DNA from: Ruminococcus flavefaciens 007c
Lineage (GTDB): Bacteria; Bacillota; Clostridia; Oscillospirales; Ruminococcaceae
Direction: 5' to 3'
Assembly (NCBI RefSeq): GCF_000571935.1
Contig: NZ_ATAX01000037.1
Span: 1 to 64,000 of the forward strand
DNA: 64,000 nt
Shown here in pieces: positions 26,201-35,465 of the stretch. The stretch's first letter is position 1. Each line of letters opens with the position of its first letter. Made by a program: the position numbers and the translations under genes. The notes beneath the pieces were generated by a model. The model saw only the letters and a list, made by a program, of their open reading frames with translations. It had not been told where the DNA came from and ran no database searches.

Positions 26201-29200
26201 CCAATTACAGATCTCGATAAAGCAGGCCTTGGAAACGGACGCTACGAATTCCAGATTTATGTAGTTGACACAGCAGGAAATGTGACTTCTTATGAAAACA
26301 GAGAAAAAGAATTAAAGAAGCAGCAGGATAAGTATAACAAGTATCTCCTCAAAGTCGGTGTATTCAAGCACGGCGACCCAAATAAAGAGGAAGAACCACC
26401 TCTGGAAACTGTTCTTAATGAAGATGATAATCTTATCAAATTGACACGTAATATTTATGAAGAAACTAACGGTTTGAATTCTGAACGTAAAATAACTGGA
26501 ACCGAGAACGACTATTGGCTTAAAGAAACTGACGATGCTGTTTTGCGCGTAACAGTCAAGGATAATTATGCCGGTATCAGAAAGGACGCAATTAAAGAGG
26601 TTCAGATTAACGGTTTTGAAGCTGAATGGTCATTTGAGAAGGAATCGGATAATGATGATGATGCTCAGAGTGTAAATACTGTCATTGAGATTAAGCTTAT
26701 TGATAAAGTTACTAAGCAAAAGATAAACTTAAAACAAGATAAGACTTATTGGCTGCACATCAGTGGACAAGACAATGCAAGACATGATATTAAATTAGAT
26801 CAGGTCATTCATGTTGACACAAAAGCTCCTTCGATAAAAAATGTTACAGCATGGCCTACAAAATCAATAGACGTTCAAACTCTGGCATTCTTTGAGTTTG
26901 GTGTTTGTTCAAATGATGCCGTATTGATCAGGGTAGATGTAGATGAGCCAAAGAATGACAGTGGTATCGAGTCATTGGAATTCACCTACGTTGACAGCTC
27001 AGGAGAAAAGGTAACAAATGCTATAGATTATGAAGAGTATAGCGGACCGCATACTTCTGAAGGTAAAGCGTATTTCTTCACACTTCATCTTTCCGATAAC
27101 GACGTTTTATTTGATGATCTGCAGGTAATTATCAAGGATTTCTGCGGCAAGGAAAATGAAGGTAAGAGTTTCAGCTTTTATACGGAAGATAAAGAATTAA
27201 CACCTAAGAATTTTGTTATTGTTGAAAACAATGCACCTGAAATAGCGATCGGTTTCCCCATAAGCGACAAGCTGACCACAGAAAGTACGGAATCCGCTGA
27301 TAACAATGAAGAAAACGGCGAAAATACCGAGAGCCTCAGTGAGGAAACAGCCGAAGCATTTGAAAGCTGTTCTCTCCATGTAAGAAGCAATGAGGAATTT
27401 GAAAATTACATAAAGTCTATTGAAGATGATATTTGGTATGCTAAGAACAAGCATTTTATTGTCAAGATCGGTGATCTTCAGTCCGGTATCAACAATATTA
27501 CTTTTGAGTTGGCTTTCAATAATAACGGTAAGGAAGAATCGCTTGTATTAACACCTGAAAACTTCAAGAAATTTGAGATCTTCCCGGTTGAAAGAGAAAG
27601 AAATAATAATGATTATTATTTCGGTATCGACACTGATGAGCTTAAGAAGGCTATTGAAGCCAGCGATATGTCACAGCCTCTGGATGGAAAGTACACGCTG
27701 AAAATCAAAGCTGTTGATAACTCCGGAAACAAGGCAGAGACACTTAAATTCACATATTATCTGGACGATATAGATCCCGTTATACGTAATTTCATATTTA
27801 ATCCTAAGACTTCGGATGAAATAGGCGAATCAAGTGAAGGCGGAGTAATCGATATTCTGGATGATTTTAGGTATGGATACTTCTTTAAGGAAGAGTTCTA
27901 TACAATATTCAAGTTAACTGATGCAGCTCCGTCCTCAGGATTGAGCAGAGTTGATTATGAACTCAGACCTTACATTGAGGGTGCGTCTACAGATGAAGGC
28001 GCTGAAACTGGAAGCAAGACAGTATTTTCAGCTGAAGAAATGCCCGAAGAAGGATCTGAGGAATATGAATTCTTCAAGTTTGTTCTGGAAAAGTCCGGAG
28101 TTGAGGTCACACCGGGTACTAATATTATTGATAAGATGAAAGAACTCTATGTCAATAATGAACAGAAAGTAATGGATGATCAGACTAACCAGGATGGTCA
28201 GACCAACCAGGATGATCAGACCAACCAGGATGATCAGACCAACCAGGATGATCAGACCAACCAGGATGATCAGACCAATCAGGATGATCAGACCAATCAG
28301 GATGATCAGAACAACCAGAGCGCTCAGAATGGACAGCTTGATCGGGATAAGCAGAATGAAAATGTTGGTTTTGCTTGTCTTAAGATCCCCCAGAACTTTA
28401 AGGGAAGAATCTATACAACAGTATACGATAAGGTTGGACATTCTTCAGAAAGAAAGACCACAGATGCTTATGTAACTGATAATACTCCTCCCGAGCTTTC
28501 TATCTCGGGCATAAACGACACAAGATTCTCTGATGCAAGAAACAATAAGCTCTATGCGTCAGATGTAACTGCAGAAGTAGTAATCAAGGACAACCTCTCA
28601 GGTATCCGCGTGGTTAACTACAATGTAACCAGTGATACCGGCAGGCTTGAAAGTGAATGCGGCAGCTTTAATCTCAGCGATTATACAAACCTCGGAGTCG
28701 GCGATAAGATAAATGATAACTGGGTAGTCGTAAAGAAGGAAAACAATATCTTTATGGAGATTAAGGGAACATTTACAATTGACGATGATTATAATGACGT
28801 TGTTATAACAGTAAATGCTGATGATAATTCAAGAAACACTGCTGACACATTGCAGAGTGAGGAATTCACCGTTGACAAGACTGATCCTGTAATTGAGGTC
28901 GATATAAACGATGGAATCGATAACACCAATTACTACAGTCCGCAGAATCCTCCCGTTATCAATATCAAAGTCACAGAGCGCAACTTCGATGAAGCTCTTA
29001 TTAATACAACAATAAGAAATACATTTGGCGATTCAGTGCCTGCTGTACACTTTGAAGATGTTCAGGGTTCCAAAACCGAGCACGTTGCAAGACTTCAGTT
29101 CGGTGAGGGTGACTTTACTTTTGAGATCAGAGGAACAGACAGAGCAGGTCACAGGGCAGAAGTCAAAATGGACCGCGGCAAGGTCGGAAAGTTCTATGTT

Positions 29201-30676
29201 GACGGTACAGCACCTGTAGTTACTAACAACTTTGATAAGTTTACTGATAAAAAGACAGGAAACTATCTCAGCAGTGCAAGCAATATCGAGATCACTATTG
29301 TCGAGCACAACTTTGATCCCGACAGAACAGGCCTCAGGATCTGGCATAAGGATCCCGGTTCAGAACACGACAACACAGGATTTGAAGACGTAACATATTC
29401 AGTAATATCTCACGGCGACTGGAAGTCTGACAACGATACCCATAAGCTTTCTGCAAGACTCAGAAAGGACGGCGTATACAGGATAGAGGTAGCACCTACC
29501 GATCCTTCAGGCAACAGTGCAGCTTTACAGAGCACAGAGATATTTGAGCTTGATACTACAAAGCCCGAGGTCAAGGAAAAGAACGGCAAGAGAGTTGACA
29601 GTTCAAATGCTCAGAAATTCCTTGATGTATATCCTTCATCGAGGAAGGATGCAGAGAAGCCCAGCGTAGAATTCATGGACGCTAACTTCGACCATCTCAA
29701 GTATATCCTGACAGTATACGCTCCGCAGTATAAGAACGGTAAGGAACTGGCAGATATCAGACCTGAGTATATGTATCTTCCCGAAGATAAGGACAAGACA
29801 GGAACCATAAAGAGCACAAAGTTTGCTCTCCCCGAATTTGACAAGGACGGTGTATACGCACTGGAGCTCATAGCAGTCGATAAGGCAGGCAATGAGAGCC
29901 CGCTCAACTCGAATACTTATATGAGACTTGTCGATACTGATGTACTTGCTTATATTCCTAACAGCAGCATTGTAAGAAAGAGCGGCTGGTACTCGTTCCA
30001 GTATGAGAACGGAGATCCTATAAGCAAGAGACCTGATAACTTCAGTGATATCGAGATCGTGGTATTCTCTGAAAAGGATTCTGATGTAAAGATCGTACTC
30101 AGGGACTACAACGGCGATGAAAAGGTAACGAACCTCAAATCAAATGATGATGCAAGTATGTACGGGGTAAATATCTCGAGATTCATTCTCGGTTCAGATT
30201 ACTTCAAGAAGAACTTCCAGGACGATACCGATACAGAGCTTTATCTGTCGGTAAAGAACAAGAATTCAAGAATAGACCTTGGAAGACTCCATATCGATAA
30301 CATCGAGCCCAGCTGTACACTTCCCAAGACATTCAAGTCATGGAAGTGGTTTATCGGAAGCAAGCCGCGTACAATAACTGTAAGCAACATTGACGAGCAG
30401 CTCGAGATGGAGAACTGTAAGGTATATGATAACGGCAAGGAGATCCCATTTGATTATTCTTCTGATAACAAGAGCCTTTCCTTCGAACTTGAAAAGGGCT
30501 GGCACAGTGTTGGCGTCAAGCTTGAGGATGAAGCAGGAAACGTTTACAGTATACAGGAGATAGATAATCTTTATATCGGATATTTCTGGCTGTGGATCAT
30601 AATAGCTTCAGCCGCACTTCTTGCAGCAATTATAGCATTCATCATAATAAGGATCAGAAAGAAGAAACTTTACTGA
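23240..30676 (+). CDS. giant surface protein with Ig-like repeats and C-terminal membrane anchor
   Basis: 2478 residues. A signal peptide (KKKLLSVIMVALMVFNAV ... AEA) is followed by a Thr-rich linker (about 28-95), a domain, and a second Thr/Ala-rich linker (about 445-495). The rest is a chain of beta-sandwich modules, each opening with phrases such as DTVPPEV, DTKAPSI, DDIDPVI, DNTPPEL, DKTDPVI, and containing DNAGNV or DNSGNK; these are typical of bacterial Ig/cadherin-like repeats with calcium-type acidic loops. A run of eight DQTNQD-type hexapeptides lies at 28178-28321. The C-terminus is a single helix followed by RIRKKKLY, a membrane stop without an LPxTG motif. GTG 23240 was chosen because it opens the signal peptide and has GGAG 8 nt upstream. 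It follows the type VII core by 60 bp, so it may be its surface partner or an adhesin. Confidence 0.82.
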   Translation: MKKKLLSVIMVALMVFNAVPYTTFAEAGENTTTTSAVSEKNGNGSEDPGAAENTTTATTTTSATTKKTTTTSATTKKTTTTTTTTTTTTTTTTTKPKEKIDLRSNSPTLVVVEENEEFSIKSLSVEYKNKVIPLSAELEVLEEDKVYTVHVKLTDIKFKNESDNQEYELIHKTDYDKTYLEKWGVPVSHIVKVDPKVKSITWGNEVPKSIDCELKTSKKKYLEEGVTFTCEVDANASSGIGKYNFINFKSSKSDIYSFKLAKNGEQFEIKGADFSIDDLDFIPKTTEKVYFKEDRVIKSNNKDYKLCLTSDGDYHSKITIERKDGEINKEKAVKYYLKKTENGESQIMELEYSYIPCNPSEVKSATIYTPEKTESVTDSEKEKNHSIVGDSYFTKTNSVIKVLFTRKENVDVSGISLQLNRKKGKTTEVVTIPCNTSINTGINIWKMITTTTTTTTAAATTKADATTKVDASGTTTAAATTTTTTTIPKTECTNGVYTMVDKNGLHYYYAEFPIDVPAENADVYTYSDPVLIVSDGHPEDEEQKINIKAIDNESSDYKEIKDFTLEQIKPKAVVGEGKYPNDAWYKVDFDNVENDTKKSHIVLTGTVNDAESGIRSVRCKWDFQPSYKPAGSTVVKNANGTIEFTYAVEYPSENDSNIKNENFAFSVILTDNAGNVVELEPVSVESHIDTVPPEVKLSWFYIDNENDKKPDINGINVLPYGNYTNQNYKLAFIIKDNTNGAHSSGIREVKVNNTNYSAKLYPITDNDGSVIDSLEAFLNSLKETDADFIYKDENALSYLDSIIKNYADKSAEIGSEDYVLAIVDVKELSAVSEVEFLINDQENMTYPVKLGDLCKELETRLDKLGSDSDINKVSSKFVYDDKKPECDIFFINKDGKANQRIKDGGTYWASRTSDRTWLNGKDRFIELRFSDTNNAGNNGAISQIIIKAKKDNGEQTTYTYSPFKTESSNHTIRIPLHKDATVTDNGKPITDLDKAGLGNGRYEFQIYVVDTAGNVTSYENREKELKKQQDKYNKYLLKVGVFKHGDPNKEEEPPLETVLNEDDNLIKLTRNIYEETNGLNSERKITGTENDYWLKETDDAVLRVTVKDNYAGIRKDAIKEVQINGFEAEWSFEKESDNDDDAQSVNTVIEIKLIDKVTKQKINLKQDKTYWLHISGQDNARHDIKLDQVIHVDTKAPSIKNVTAWPTKSIDVQTLAFFEFGVCSNDAVLIRVDVDEPKNDSGIESLEFTYVDSSGEKVTNAIDYEEYSGPHTSEGKAYFFTLHLSDNDVLFDDLQVIIKDFCGKENEGKSFSFYTEDKELTPKNFVIVENNAPEIAIGFPISDKLTTESTESADNNEENGENTESLSEETAEAFESCSLHVRSNEEFENYIKSIEDDIWYAKNKHFIVKIGDLQSGINNITFELAFNNNGKEESLVLTPENFKKFEIFPVERERNNNDYYFGIDTDELKKAIEASDMSQPLDGKYTLKIKAVDNSGNKAETLKFTYYLDDIDPVIRNFIFNPKTSDEIGESSEGGVIDILDDFRYGYFFKEEFYTIFKLTDAAPSSGLSRVDYELRPYIEGASTDEGAETGSKTVFSAEEMPEEGSEEYEFFKFVLEKSGVEVTPGTNIIDKMKELYVNNEQKVMDDQTNQDGQTNQDDQTNQDDQTNQDDQTNQDDQTNQDDQTNQDDQNNQSAQNGQLDRDKQNENVGFACLKIPQNFKGRIYTTVYDKVGHSSERKTTDAYVTDNTPPELSISGINDTRFSDARNNKLYASDVTAEVVIKDNLSGIRVVNYNVTSDTGRLESECGSFNLSDYTNLGVGDKINDNWVVVKKENNIFMEIKGTFTIDDDYNDVVITVNADDNSRNTADTLQSEEFTVDKTDPVIEVDINDGIDNTNYYSPQNPPVINIKVTERNFDEALINTTIRNTFGDSVPAVHFEDVQGSKTEHVARLQFGEGDFTFEIRGTDRAGHRAEVKMDRGKVGKFYVDGTAPVVTNNFDKFTDKKTGNYLSSASNIEITIVEHNFDPDRTGLRIWHKDPGSEHDNTGFEDVTYSVISHGDWKSDNDTHKLSARLRKDGVYRIEVAPTDPSGNSAALQSTEIFELDTTKPEVKEKNGKRVDSSNAQKFLDVYPSSRKDAEKPSVEFMDANFDHLKYILTVYAPQYKNGKELADIRPEYMYLPEDKDKTGTIKSTKFALPEFDKDGVYALELIAVDKAGNESPLNSNTYMRLVDTDVLAYIPNSSIVRKSGWYSFQYENGDPISKRPDNFSDIEIVVFSEKDSDVKIVLRDYNGDEKVTNLKSNDDASMYGVNISRFILGSDYFKKNFQDDTDTELYLSVKNKNSRIDLGRLHIDNIEPSCTLPKTFKSWKWFIGSKPRTITVSNIDEQLEMENCKVYDNGKEIPFDYSSDNKSLSFELEKGWHSVGVKLEDEAGNVYSIQEIDNLYIGYFWLWIIIASAALLAAIIAFIIIRIRKKKLY
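23396..23521 (+). repeat. Thr-codon-rich low-complexity tract
   Basis: ACN repeats with two copies of a TSATTKKTTT-coding unit, forming the first Thr-rich linker of the giant surface protein. A second, shorter such tract lies near 24583-24700 in the same gene. Confidence 0.85.
28178..28321 (+). repeat. eight in-frame 18-bp tandem repeats
   Basis: Eight 18-bp units encode DQTNQD or a one- or two-residue variant inside the giant surface protein. The middle five are almost identical, so copy number may vary between strains by slippage or recombination. Confidence 0.92.
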
Positions 30677-30679
30677 TAA

Positions 30680-30710
30680 AAAAGCACCTGTTTTTACAGG
30701 TGCTTTTCCT
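30680..30710 (+). terminator. terminator of the giant surface protein gene
   Basis: A 12-bp perfect stem (AAAAGCACCTGT with ACAGGTGCTTTT), 4-nt loop, T-rich end. Confidence 0.9.
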
Positions 30711-30714
30711 TTGC

Positions 30715-30742
30715 AAAAAAATTCCCCGCTTGTGCGGGGAAT
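30715..30742 (-). terminator. terminator of the minus-strand lipoprotein gene
   Basis: A 9-bp perfect stem (ATTCCCCGC with GCGGGGAAT). On the minus strand it is followed by six T. It lies just downstream of the stop codon at 30752. Confidence 0.88.
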
Positions 30743-30751
30743 TCCGATATA

Positions 30752-32029
30752 TTATTTCTTTTCCGAGGGCTTGGTGTATTTTCCTTCTTTGAGAGCCTTT
30801 ATATTCTCCTCGGTAACATCGTTATCGAGTCCGAGAACATAGGCCTTGCCCTTTTTGCTTTCCTTTACTGTCTTTTCATAAGTGCTCTTATCTGTTTCTT
30901 CACCGTTGATCTTGTATACAACAGTAACATTCTCATCCTGTTTCTTGCTGTTTTCGTTGTTGCCGTAGCTTATACCCGCTTCGAATTTGTATACATTATT
31001 GAAGGAATAGAAGCTTCCTGCGGAATAGCTCGGATTATCGTATTCTGTAAGGAGCAGGTTCTTTTCGGGATAGTACAGGATAGTTCCGTCTGTACCGAAG
31101 CTGCCGACGGGAACAGGACATCCGTTCCATGCGTAAACGTCAACATACGGTGCATAGGGAGCGCCGCCCGAAACGAAGAGCTCGGGAATTTCATCACCGT
31201 TTATGTCCATAAGTGAGTAGAAGTTATTATCATATTTCTTCTTGTATTTGAGGTAGTCTGTAAGTACGGCGCAGAACGCTTCCTTCCAGTCGTCCATTTC
31301 GCCTAAAGCAGCATTTATTATGTCGTCATCGAAGCTGTGGTCTGTACCCATTGATTTGATGAAGCCGTCAAAGAGATTGTTGTATTCTTCATTGTACTGA
31401 TTATCGGAAACGACCTGACCGTTGACCTTGCACTCATTGCTTGTCATCTGGAAGGTATATACATTGGCAAGCTTTGAATTCTTGAGGCGGTAGACCTGAA
31501 CGTCCTGTACCTGGTTTTCATAATCATACTTATAGGTTGCCAGCAGGCTTCTTTTCATGCCGTAGAGAAGATCACCGCATTTGGTGATAGGTTCGAATTC
31601 GGTGTATGTATTGTCAATATTCAGACTTCTTATAAGATAGGTCTTATCGTCTGAAGAACCGTATGATATTATGAGCTCAGGTATCTTGTCATCGTTTATA
31701 TCGTAGATACTGAAGCGTGCTGTTTCACCGAAATTTTCCGACTTCTTGAAATCATTCAGAGCGGAACGGTAAAGAGAGCTCCAGCTGACATTCTCCACGT
31801 TGCTCATATCTATCTCATTGCCAATCACGGGAGCCTCATAGGATGTATCTATACCCTGCTCGCCGGTGGCCTCGGGTATAATATCGTCAGTTGTGGCTTC
31901 TGTAGCAGCATTGTTGCCTGATGCCTGATTATTCACAGCAGAGCCACCCGATGAGCTTTTGCTGTTGTTTTTATCTGAACAACCGCATAAAAGAGCGGTT
32001 ATGCACACAAGTGCAAGAATTTTTTTCAT
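30752..32029 (-). CDS. secreted lipoprotein with DxNxDxxPEL repeats, unknown function
   Basis: 425 residues. Lipoprotein signal: MKKILALVCITALLCGC with the lipidated Cys at residue 17, then a Ser/Asn/Thr-rich tether. Two copies of a motif of the type DINDDKIPELIISYG (about residue 115) and DINGDEIPELFVSGG (about 280) suggest a two-part repeat with acidic calcium-binding-like loops, as in FG-GAP or VCBS-type proteins. I do not recognise the family. The start is the Met before the lipobox (GGAGGTC upstream), not the in-frame Met 16 codons earlier. It has its own promoter and terminator, and diverges from the ABC transporter operon. Confidence 0.8.
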   Translation of the reverse strand: MKKILALVCITALLCGCSDKNNSKSSSGGSAVNNQASGNNAATEATTDDIIPEATGEQGIDTSYEAPVIGNEIDMSNVENVSWSSLYRSALNDFKKSENFGETARFSIYDINDDKIPELIISYGSSDDKTYLIRSLNIDNTYTEFEPITKCGDLLYGMKRSLLATYKYDYENQVQDVQVYRLKNSKLANVYTFQMTSNECKVNGQVVSDNQYNEEYNNLFDGFIKSMGTDHSFDDDIINAALGEMDDWKEAFCAVLTDYLKYKKKYDNNFYSLMDINGDEIPELFVSGGAPYAPYVDVYAWNGCPVPVGSFGTDGTILYYPEKNLLLTEYDNPSYSAGSFYSFNNVYKFEAGISYGNNENSKKQDENVTVVYKINGEETDKSTYEKTVKESKKGKAYVLGLDNDVTEENIKALKEGKYTKPSEKK

Positions 32030-32075
32030 AGTTAGACCTCCGAAAAATGATCTATAAAATAATAATTCTTTATAC

Positions 32076-32104
32076 ATTATAGCATATTAAAATGAGTTTG
32101 TCAT
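32076..32104 (-). promoter_or_regulatory. promoter of the minus-strand lipoprotein gene
   Basis: On the minus strand ATGACA (32104-32099) and TATAAT (32081-32076) are 17 bp apart. The -10 matches consensus and the -35 has one mismatch. Confidence 0.8.
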
Positions 32105-32148
32105 CACACTTCTTGCGATTTTCGCTAATTTTTCACTTTCCTAACGCC

Positions 32149-32177
32149 TTGAATACAAAAGGTCAGTATGATATAAT
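32149..32177 (+). promoter_or_regulatory. promoter of the ABC transporter / two-component operon
   Basis: TTGAAT (32149-32154) and TATAAT (32172-32177) with a 17-bp spacer. Leader of about 80 nt before ATG 32264. Confidence 0.75.
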
Positions 32178-32263
32178 TTAATAAAAATAGTTTTTTTTAA
32201 AGACTTTTTAATCTTCTGTGTGATATTATATTATCAGTGAAACGAACATCGGAGGGAAATGAT

Positions 32264-34684
32264 ATGTTTTTCAAGATGCTGAAAAACGACCTGAAATGCA
32301 AAAAAGGTCTTAATATTATAATATTTCTGTTCATAGCAATAGCATCTGTACTGGTATTCGTGGGTTCCGTGCAGATATACTCCAACCTTGCACGCAGCAC
32401 CACTGCGGAGAAAATGTGCAGGCCTTCGGATTTCATTCTCGGTGCAGTGAATTATTATTCGGATAATGAAGACGATTATAAAAGCATAGAGCCATTCCTT
32501 GACACCCATGACAATGTAAAGGAATGGACAAAGACGAGAATGTTCAGGGTTAACAGCCGCAGCGTTGATTTCCCAGATTTTGATGAGGAGAAGGGATACT
32601 CTGAAAAAAGCACCAGTTTTTTTTCGATGCTTCCGCGTGATTTTGATCTGGTGTATGATCTGAATGACAAGCCCTTTTATGTGCCCAACGGCTGTATAGC
32701 GTTGTCTGTATCAACGAGGGACGAGACAGGCGTAAAGATCGGCGATAAGGTCAGGTATACCTCGGAAACGGGAAATATCTATGAGCTTGAGGTCTGCAAT
32801 TTCTTCAAGAATAACAGTATAAAATATCTGGAACGTTTTATCGTATCTGACGATGATTATGAGGTGCTCAGCGCAGGCAAAGTCAATTCGGACACAGTTT
32901 ACTGCATCAGGATGAATAAATGCGATTACGGCAGGATAGAGGCACTTTTCAGGGATATGGAAAACGATGAGAGTATTAAAGCCGGATATTACGGCATAGC
33001 AAATGCCATTACTTTCAGCGATGAGCTTATGATCACGGAGTTAATCTCCTTATTCGTTATAATAACCAGTATCTTCCTTATAACCATTATCTTCATGACT
33101 ATCCGCTTTACTATGGTTGCAGAACTGAAGAATGAAGAGAAGGAGATAGGTATGATGAAGGCTCTCGGAGTGGATTCTCTCCGCTTCCGCTGGCTGTTTG
33201 CAGCCAAGTATATAGCCTTCGCCGCTGTCGGTGGCATCATAGGCATAGCAGCGGGACTGCCGCTGTCGTCGAATGTAGTGAATATGTTCGGTCCGGACTG
33301 TATCCTTCCCGAGCGCTGGCAGATGATACTCATAGGCGTAGTATCGGTATCTGTTATTATATTACTGATGATATTTTTCTCACTGCTGGTAATGCGCAGG
33401 ATAAATAAAATATCAGTAATAGATGCCATACACGGTGAGAACCACGGCGAACGCTTCAGCAAGAGCGCTCCCATGTTCCTTCACAGGCGCAAAAGAATGT
33501 CGGTGCCTCTTTTTCTCGGACTCAGCGATGTTCTGGGACGCTTCAAGAGGTACATATTCCTTGTGATAGCCTATACTCTGGGAGCTGCCATCGTACTGCT
33601 CGTATTCAATGTGCGCAACAGCTGTATTTCCGTTGAATATACAAAGACATGGCTTATCCATACTCTGGATTTTGAGCTGGATCTGTCAAATGATTTTTAT
33701 GATGATATCAGTAAAGAAGCAGACAAGAACGGAGAAAACATCAGTGATGTACTGAACAGGAGAATGGCCGAAAACAATATACCTGCACATATTGAGTACT
33801 TTTATGCGACCGACGGCGAAATGGAGTATAAGGACACCATAAAGTCCTTCAATGTATTATGGCAGAAAGGACAGCCCGAAAAGTTCGATTACAGGAAGGG
33901 CGGAAGAGCTCCGAAGCTGGCAAATGAAGCGGCAATGAGTGCCTTTACCGCAGAAAAACTGGGCGTTCAGATCGGTGATGTGCTTAAGATAAAAATAGAA
34001 GAGAACAATGAGGATAAAACAGGTTTGGAGCTCAAAGAAAAGGAGATCGTTATCACGGGAATATTTGATTATATGGAAAACGGATACCCTGTACTGATAA
34101 TGGGCGACGAATACGATGAAGGCTACAAGTATGGAACAAACTGGACAGGCTGGGTCATAGACGCTCCGAGATCCGAGCATCCTGCCGTACTGGATCAGCT
34201 CCGTGAGGTATTCGGCAGCGAGATCGTAATGGATCAGAGGCAGGCTTTACTGAACTCAATGGATAGGTTTGACAAGCTCTTTGAAGTCCTCGAAAAGGTG
34301 ATGACTTCGGTTGTTGTGTTCGTACTTATACTGATCACTTATCTTTATGTGAATATATTCATATCCGAAGAGGCATCCGAGACCGCCTTGCTCAAGAGTA
34401 TGGGCTTCCTCGGAGGAACAGTGAAGAGAGCATATATTATAAGAATGGCTGTGCTGGTGGTGATCTCCGTAATACTTGGAGAGATCATAATCTGGAGCCT
34501 GGGCTCAAAGCTTTTCAATCTTTTCCTGAGACAGTATGACGCTACAGGAATGAAATTCTTCTTTGAGTTTCCAATAAGCTTTGTTCTGATACCTGCGCTC
34601 ATTGCGGGAACTGTGCTCCTGACGACATGGGCGACCTCAAGGGGAGTACGCAATATCGAAATATGGAAAATATCCGAGGAATAA
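32264..34684 (+). CDS. FtsX/MacB-type ABC transporter permease (BceB-like)
   Basis: 806 residues. One helix near the N-terminus (about 18-40), a large extracytoplasmic domain (about 45-240), three helices forming an FtsX domain (about 245-385, with NEEKEIGMMKALGVDSLRF), then a second copy of helix, extracytoplasmic domain and three-helix FtsX domain with SETALLKSMGFLGG near 710. This is the duplicated FtsX layout of MacB-like and antimicrobial-peptide transporters. With the following ATPase and two-component system it probably exports or removes membrane-active compounds. Start: GGAGGG lies 6 nt before ATG 32264; an upstream in-frame codon has no ribosome site. Confidence 0.9.
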   Translation: MFFKMLKNDLKCKKGLNIIIFLFIAIASVLVFVGSVQIYSNLARSTTAEKMCRPSDFILGAVNYYSDNEDDYKSIEPFLDTHDNVKEWTKTRMFRVNSRSVDFPDFDEEKGYSEKSTSFFSMLPRDFDLVYDLNDKPFYVPNGCIALSVSTRDETGVKIGDKVRYTSETGNIYELEVCNFFKNNSIKYLERFIVSDDDYEVLSAGKVNSDTVYCIRMNKCDYGRIEALFRDMENDESIKAGYYGIANAITFSDELMITELISLFVIITSIFLITIIFMTIRFTMVAELKNEEKEIGMMKALGVDSLRFRWLFAAKYIAFAAVGGIIGIAAGLPLSSNVVNMFGPDCILPERWQMILIGVVSVSVIILLMIFFSLLVMRRINKISVIDAIHGENHGERFSKSAPMFLHRRKRMSVPLFLGLSDVLGRFKRYIFLVIAYTLGAAIVLLVFNVRNSCISVEYTKTWLIHTLDFELDLSNDFYDDISKEADKNGENISDVLNRRMAENNIPAHIEYFYATDGEMEYKDTIKSFNVLWQKGQPEKFDYRKGGRAPKLANEAAMSAFTAEKLGVQIGDVLKIKIEENNEDKTGLELKEKEIVITGIFDYMENGYPVLIMGDEYDEGYKYGTNWTGWVIDAPRSEHPAVLDQLREVFGSEIVMDQRQALLNSMDRFDKLFEVLEKVMTSVVVFVLILITYLYVNIFISEEASETALLKSMGFLGGTVKRAYIIRMAVLVVISVILGEIIIWSLGSKLFNLFLRQYDATGMKFFFEFPISFVLIPALIAGTVLLTTWATSRGVRNIEIWKISEE

Positions 34685-34697
34685 GGGAGATCAAAAG

Positions 34698-35456
34698 ATG
34701 AGTACGATTTTATCCGTAAAGGAGCTATGCAAGACCTATATCATAAAGAAATACAGCAACAATGTGCTTAGAAATGTCAGCTTTGAGCTTGAAGAGGGAG
34801 ATTTTATCACCGTTATGGGCCCAAGCGGAAGCGGTAAATCCACTCTTCTCTATACTGTCAGCGGCATGGACAGCATGACCTCGGGCAAGGTGGAGTTTAA
34901 CGGCAGGGATATAGGTTCCATGAACCGCAAGGACCTTGCAAAGCTCAGACTGAACGAAATGGGATTCATTTTCCAGCAGATGTATATGATGAAGAAGCTG
35001 TGCGTTTTTGACAATATCGTGCTTCCTGCATATCAGGCGGGAACGGATCATAAGGAAGCCAACAAACGTGCGGAGGGGCTCATGCGCAGCCTTGACATCA
35101 TAGACATATCCGAGCACAGCATCAACGAGGTCTCCGGCGGACAGCTCCAGAGAGCCTGCCTTTGCAGGGCGTTGATAAATTCTCCGAAGCTGCTGTTCGC
35201 AGACGAGCCCACAGGCGCTCTTAACTCAAAAGCCGCAGCAGATGTTATGAACCAGCTGGTAAATGCCAATCGCAGCGGCGCAAGTATAATGATGGTATCT
35301 CACAGTATCAAGGTTGCTGCTATGAGCGATAAGGTCATATACCTTATGGACGGTGATATTCAGGGCGAACTCGAGTTGGGCAAGCTCCTGGATGACGGTG
35401 AGCTGGTTTCAAGAGAGCGCAGACTGAGCAGCTGGCTCATGGAGCAGGGCTGGTAA
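34698..35456 (+). CDS. ABC transporter ATPase (BceA/LolD type)
   Basis: 252 residues. Walker A GPSGSGKST at 41-49, signature VSGGQLQR, Walker B LLFADEPTGAL and an H-loop in MMVSHSIK. The sequence is of the MacB/LolD/BceA class that partners FtsX permeases. It starts 13 nt after the permease with GGGAGATC upstream, so the two form one transporter. Order is permease then ATPase, the reverse of Bacillus bceAB. Confidence 0.93.
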   Translation: MSTILSVKELCKTYIIKKYSNNVLRNVSFELEEGDFITVMGPSGSGKSTLLYTVSGMDSMTSGKVEFNGRDIGSMNRKDLAKLRLNEMGFIFQQMYMMKKLCVFDNIVLPAYQAGTDHKEANKRAEGLMRSLDIIDISEHSINEVSGGQLQRACLCRALINSPKLLFADEPTGALNSKAAADVMNQLVNANRSGASIMMVSHSIKVAAMSDKVIYLMDGDIQGELELGKLLDDGELVSRERRLSSWLMEQGW

Positions 35457-35465
35457 GGAAGTGAT

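Noticed and set aside
28178..28321. Tandem 18-bp repeats as a noncoding satellite or CRISPR
   Set aside because: They are in frame in the giant surface protein and have no spacers.
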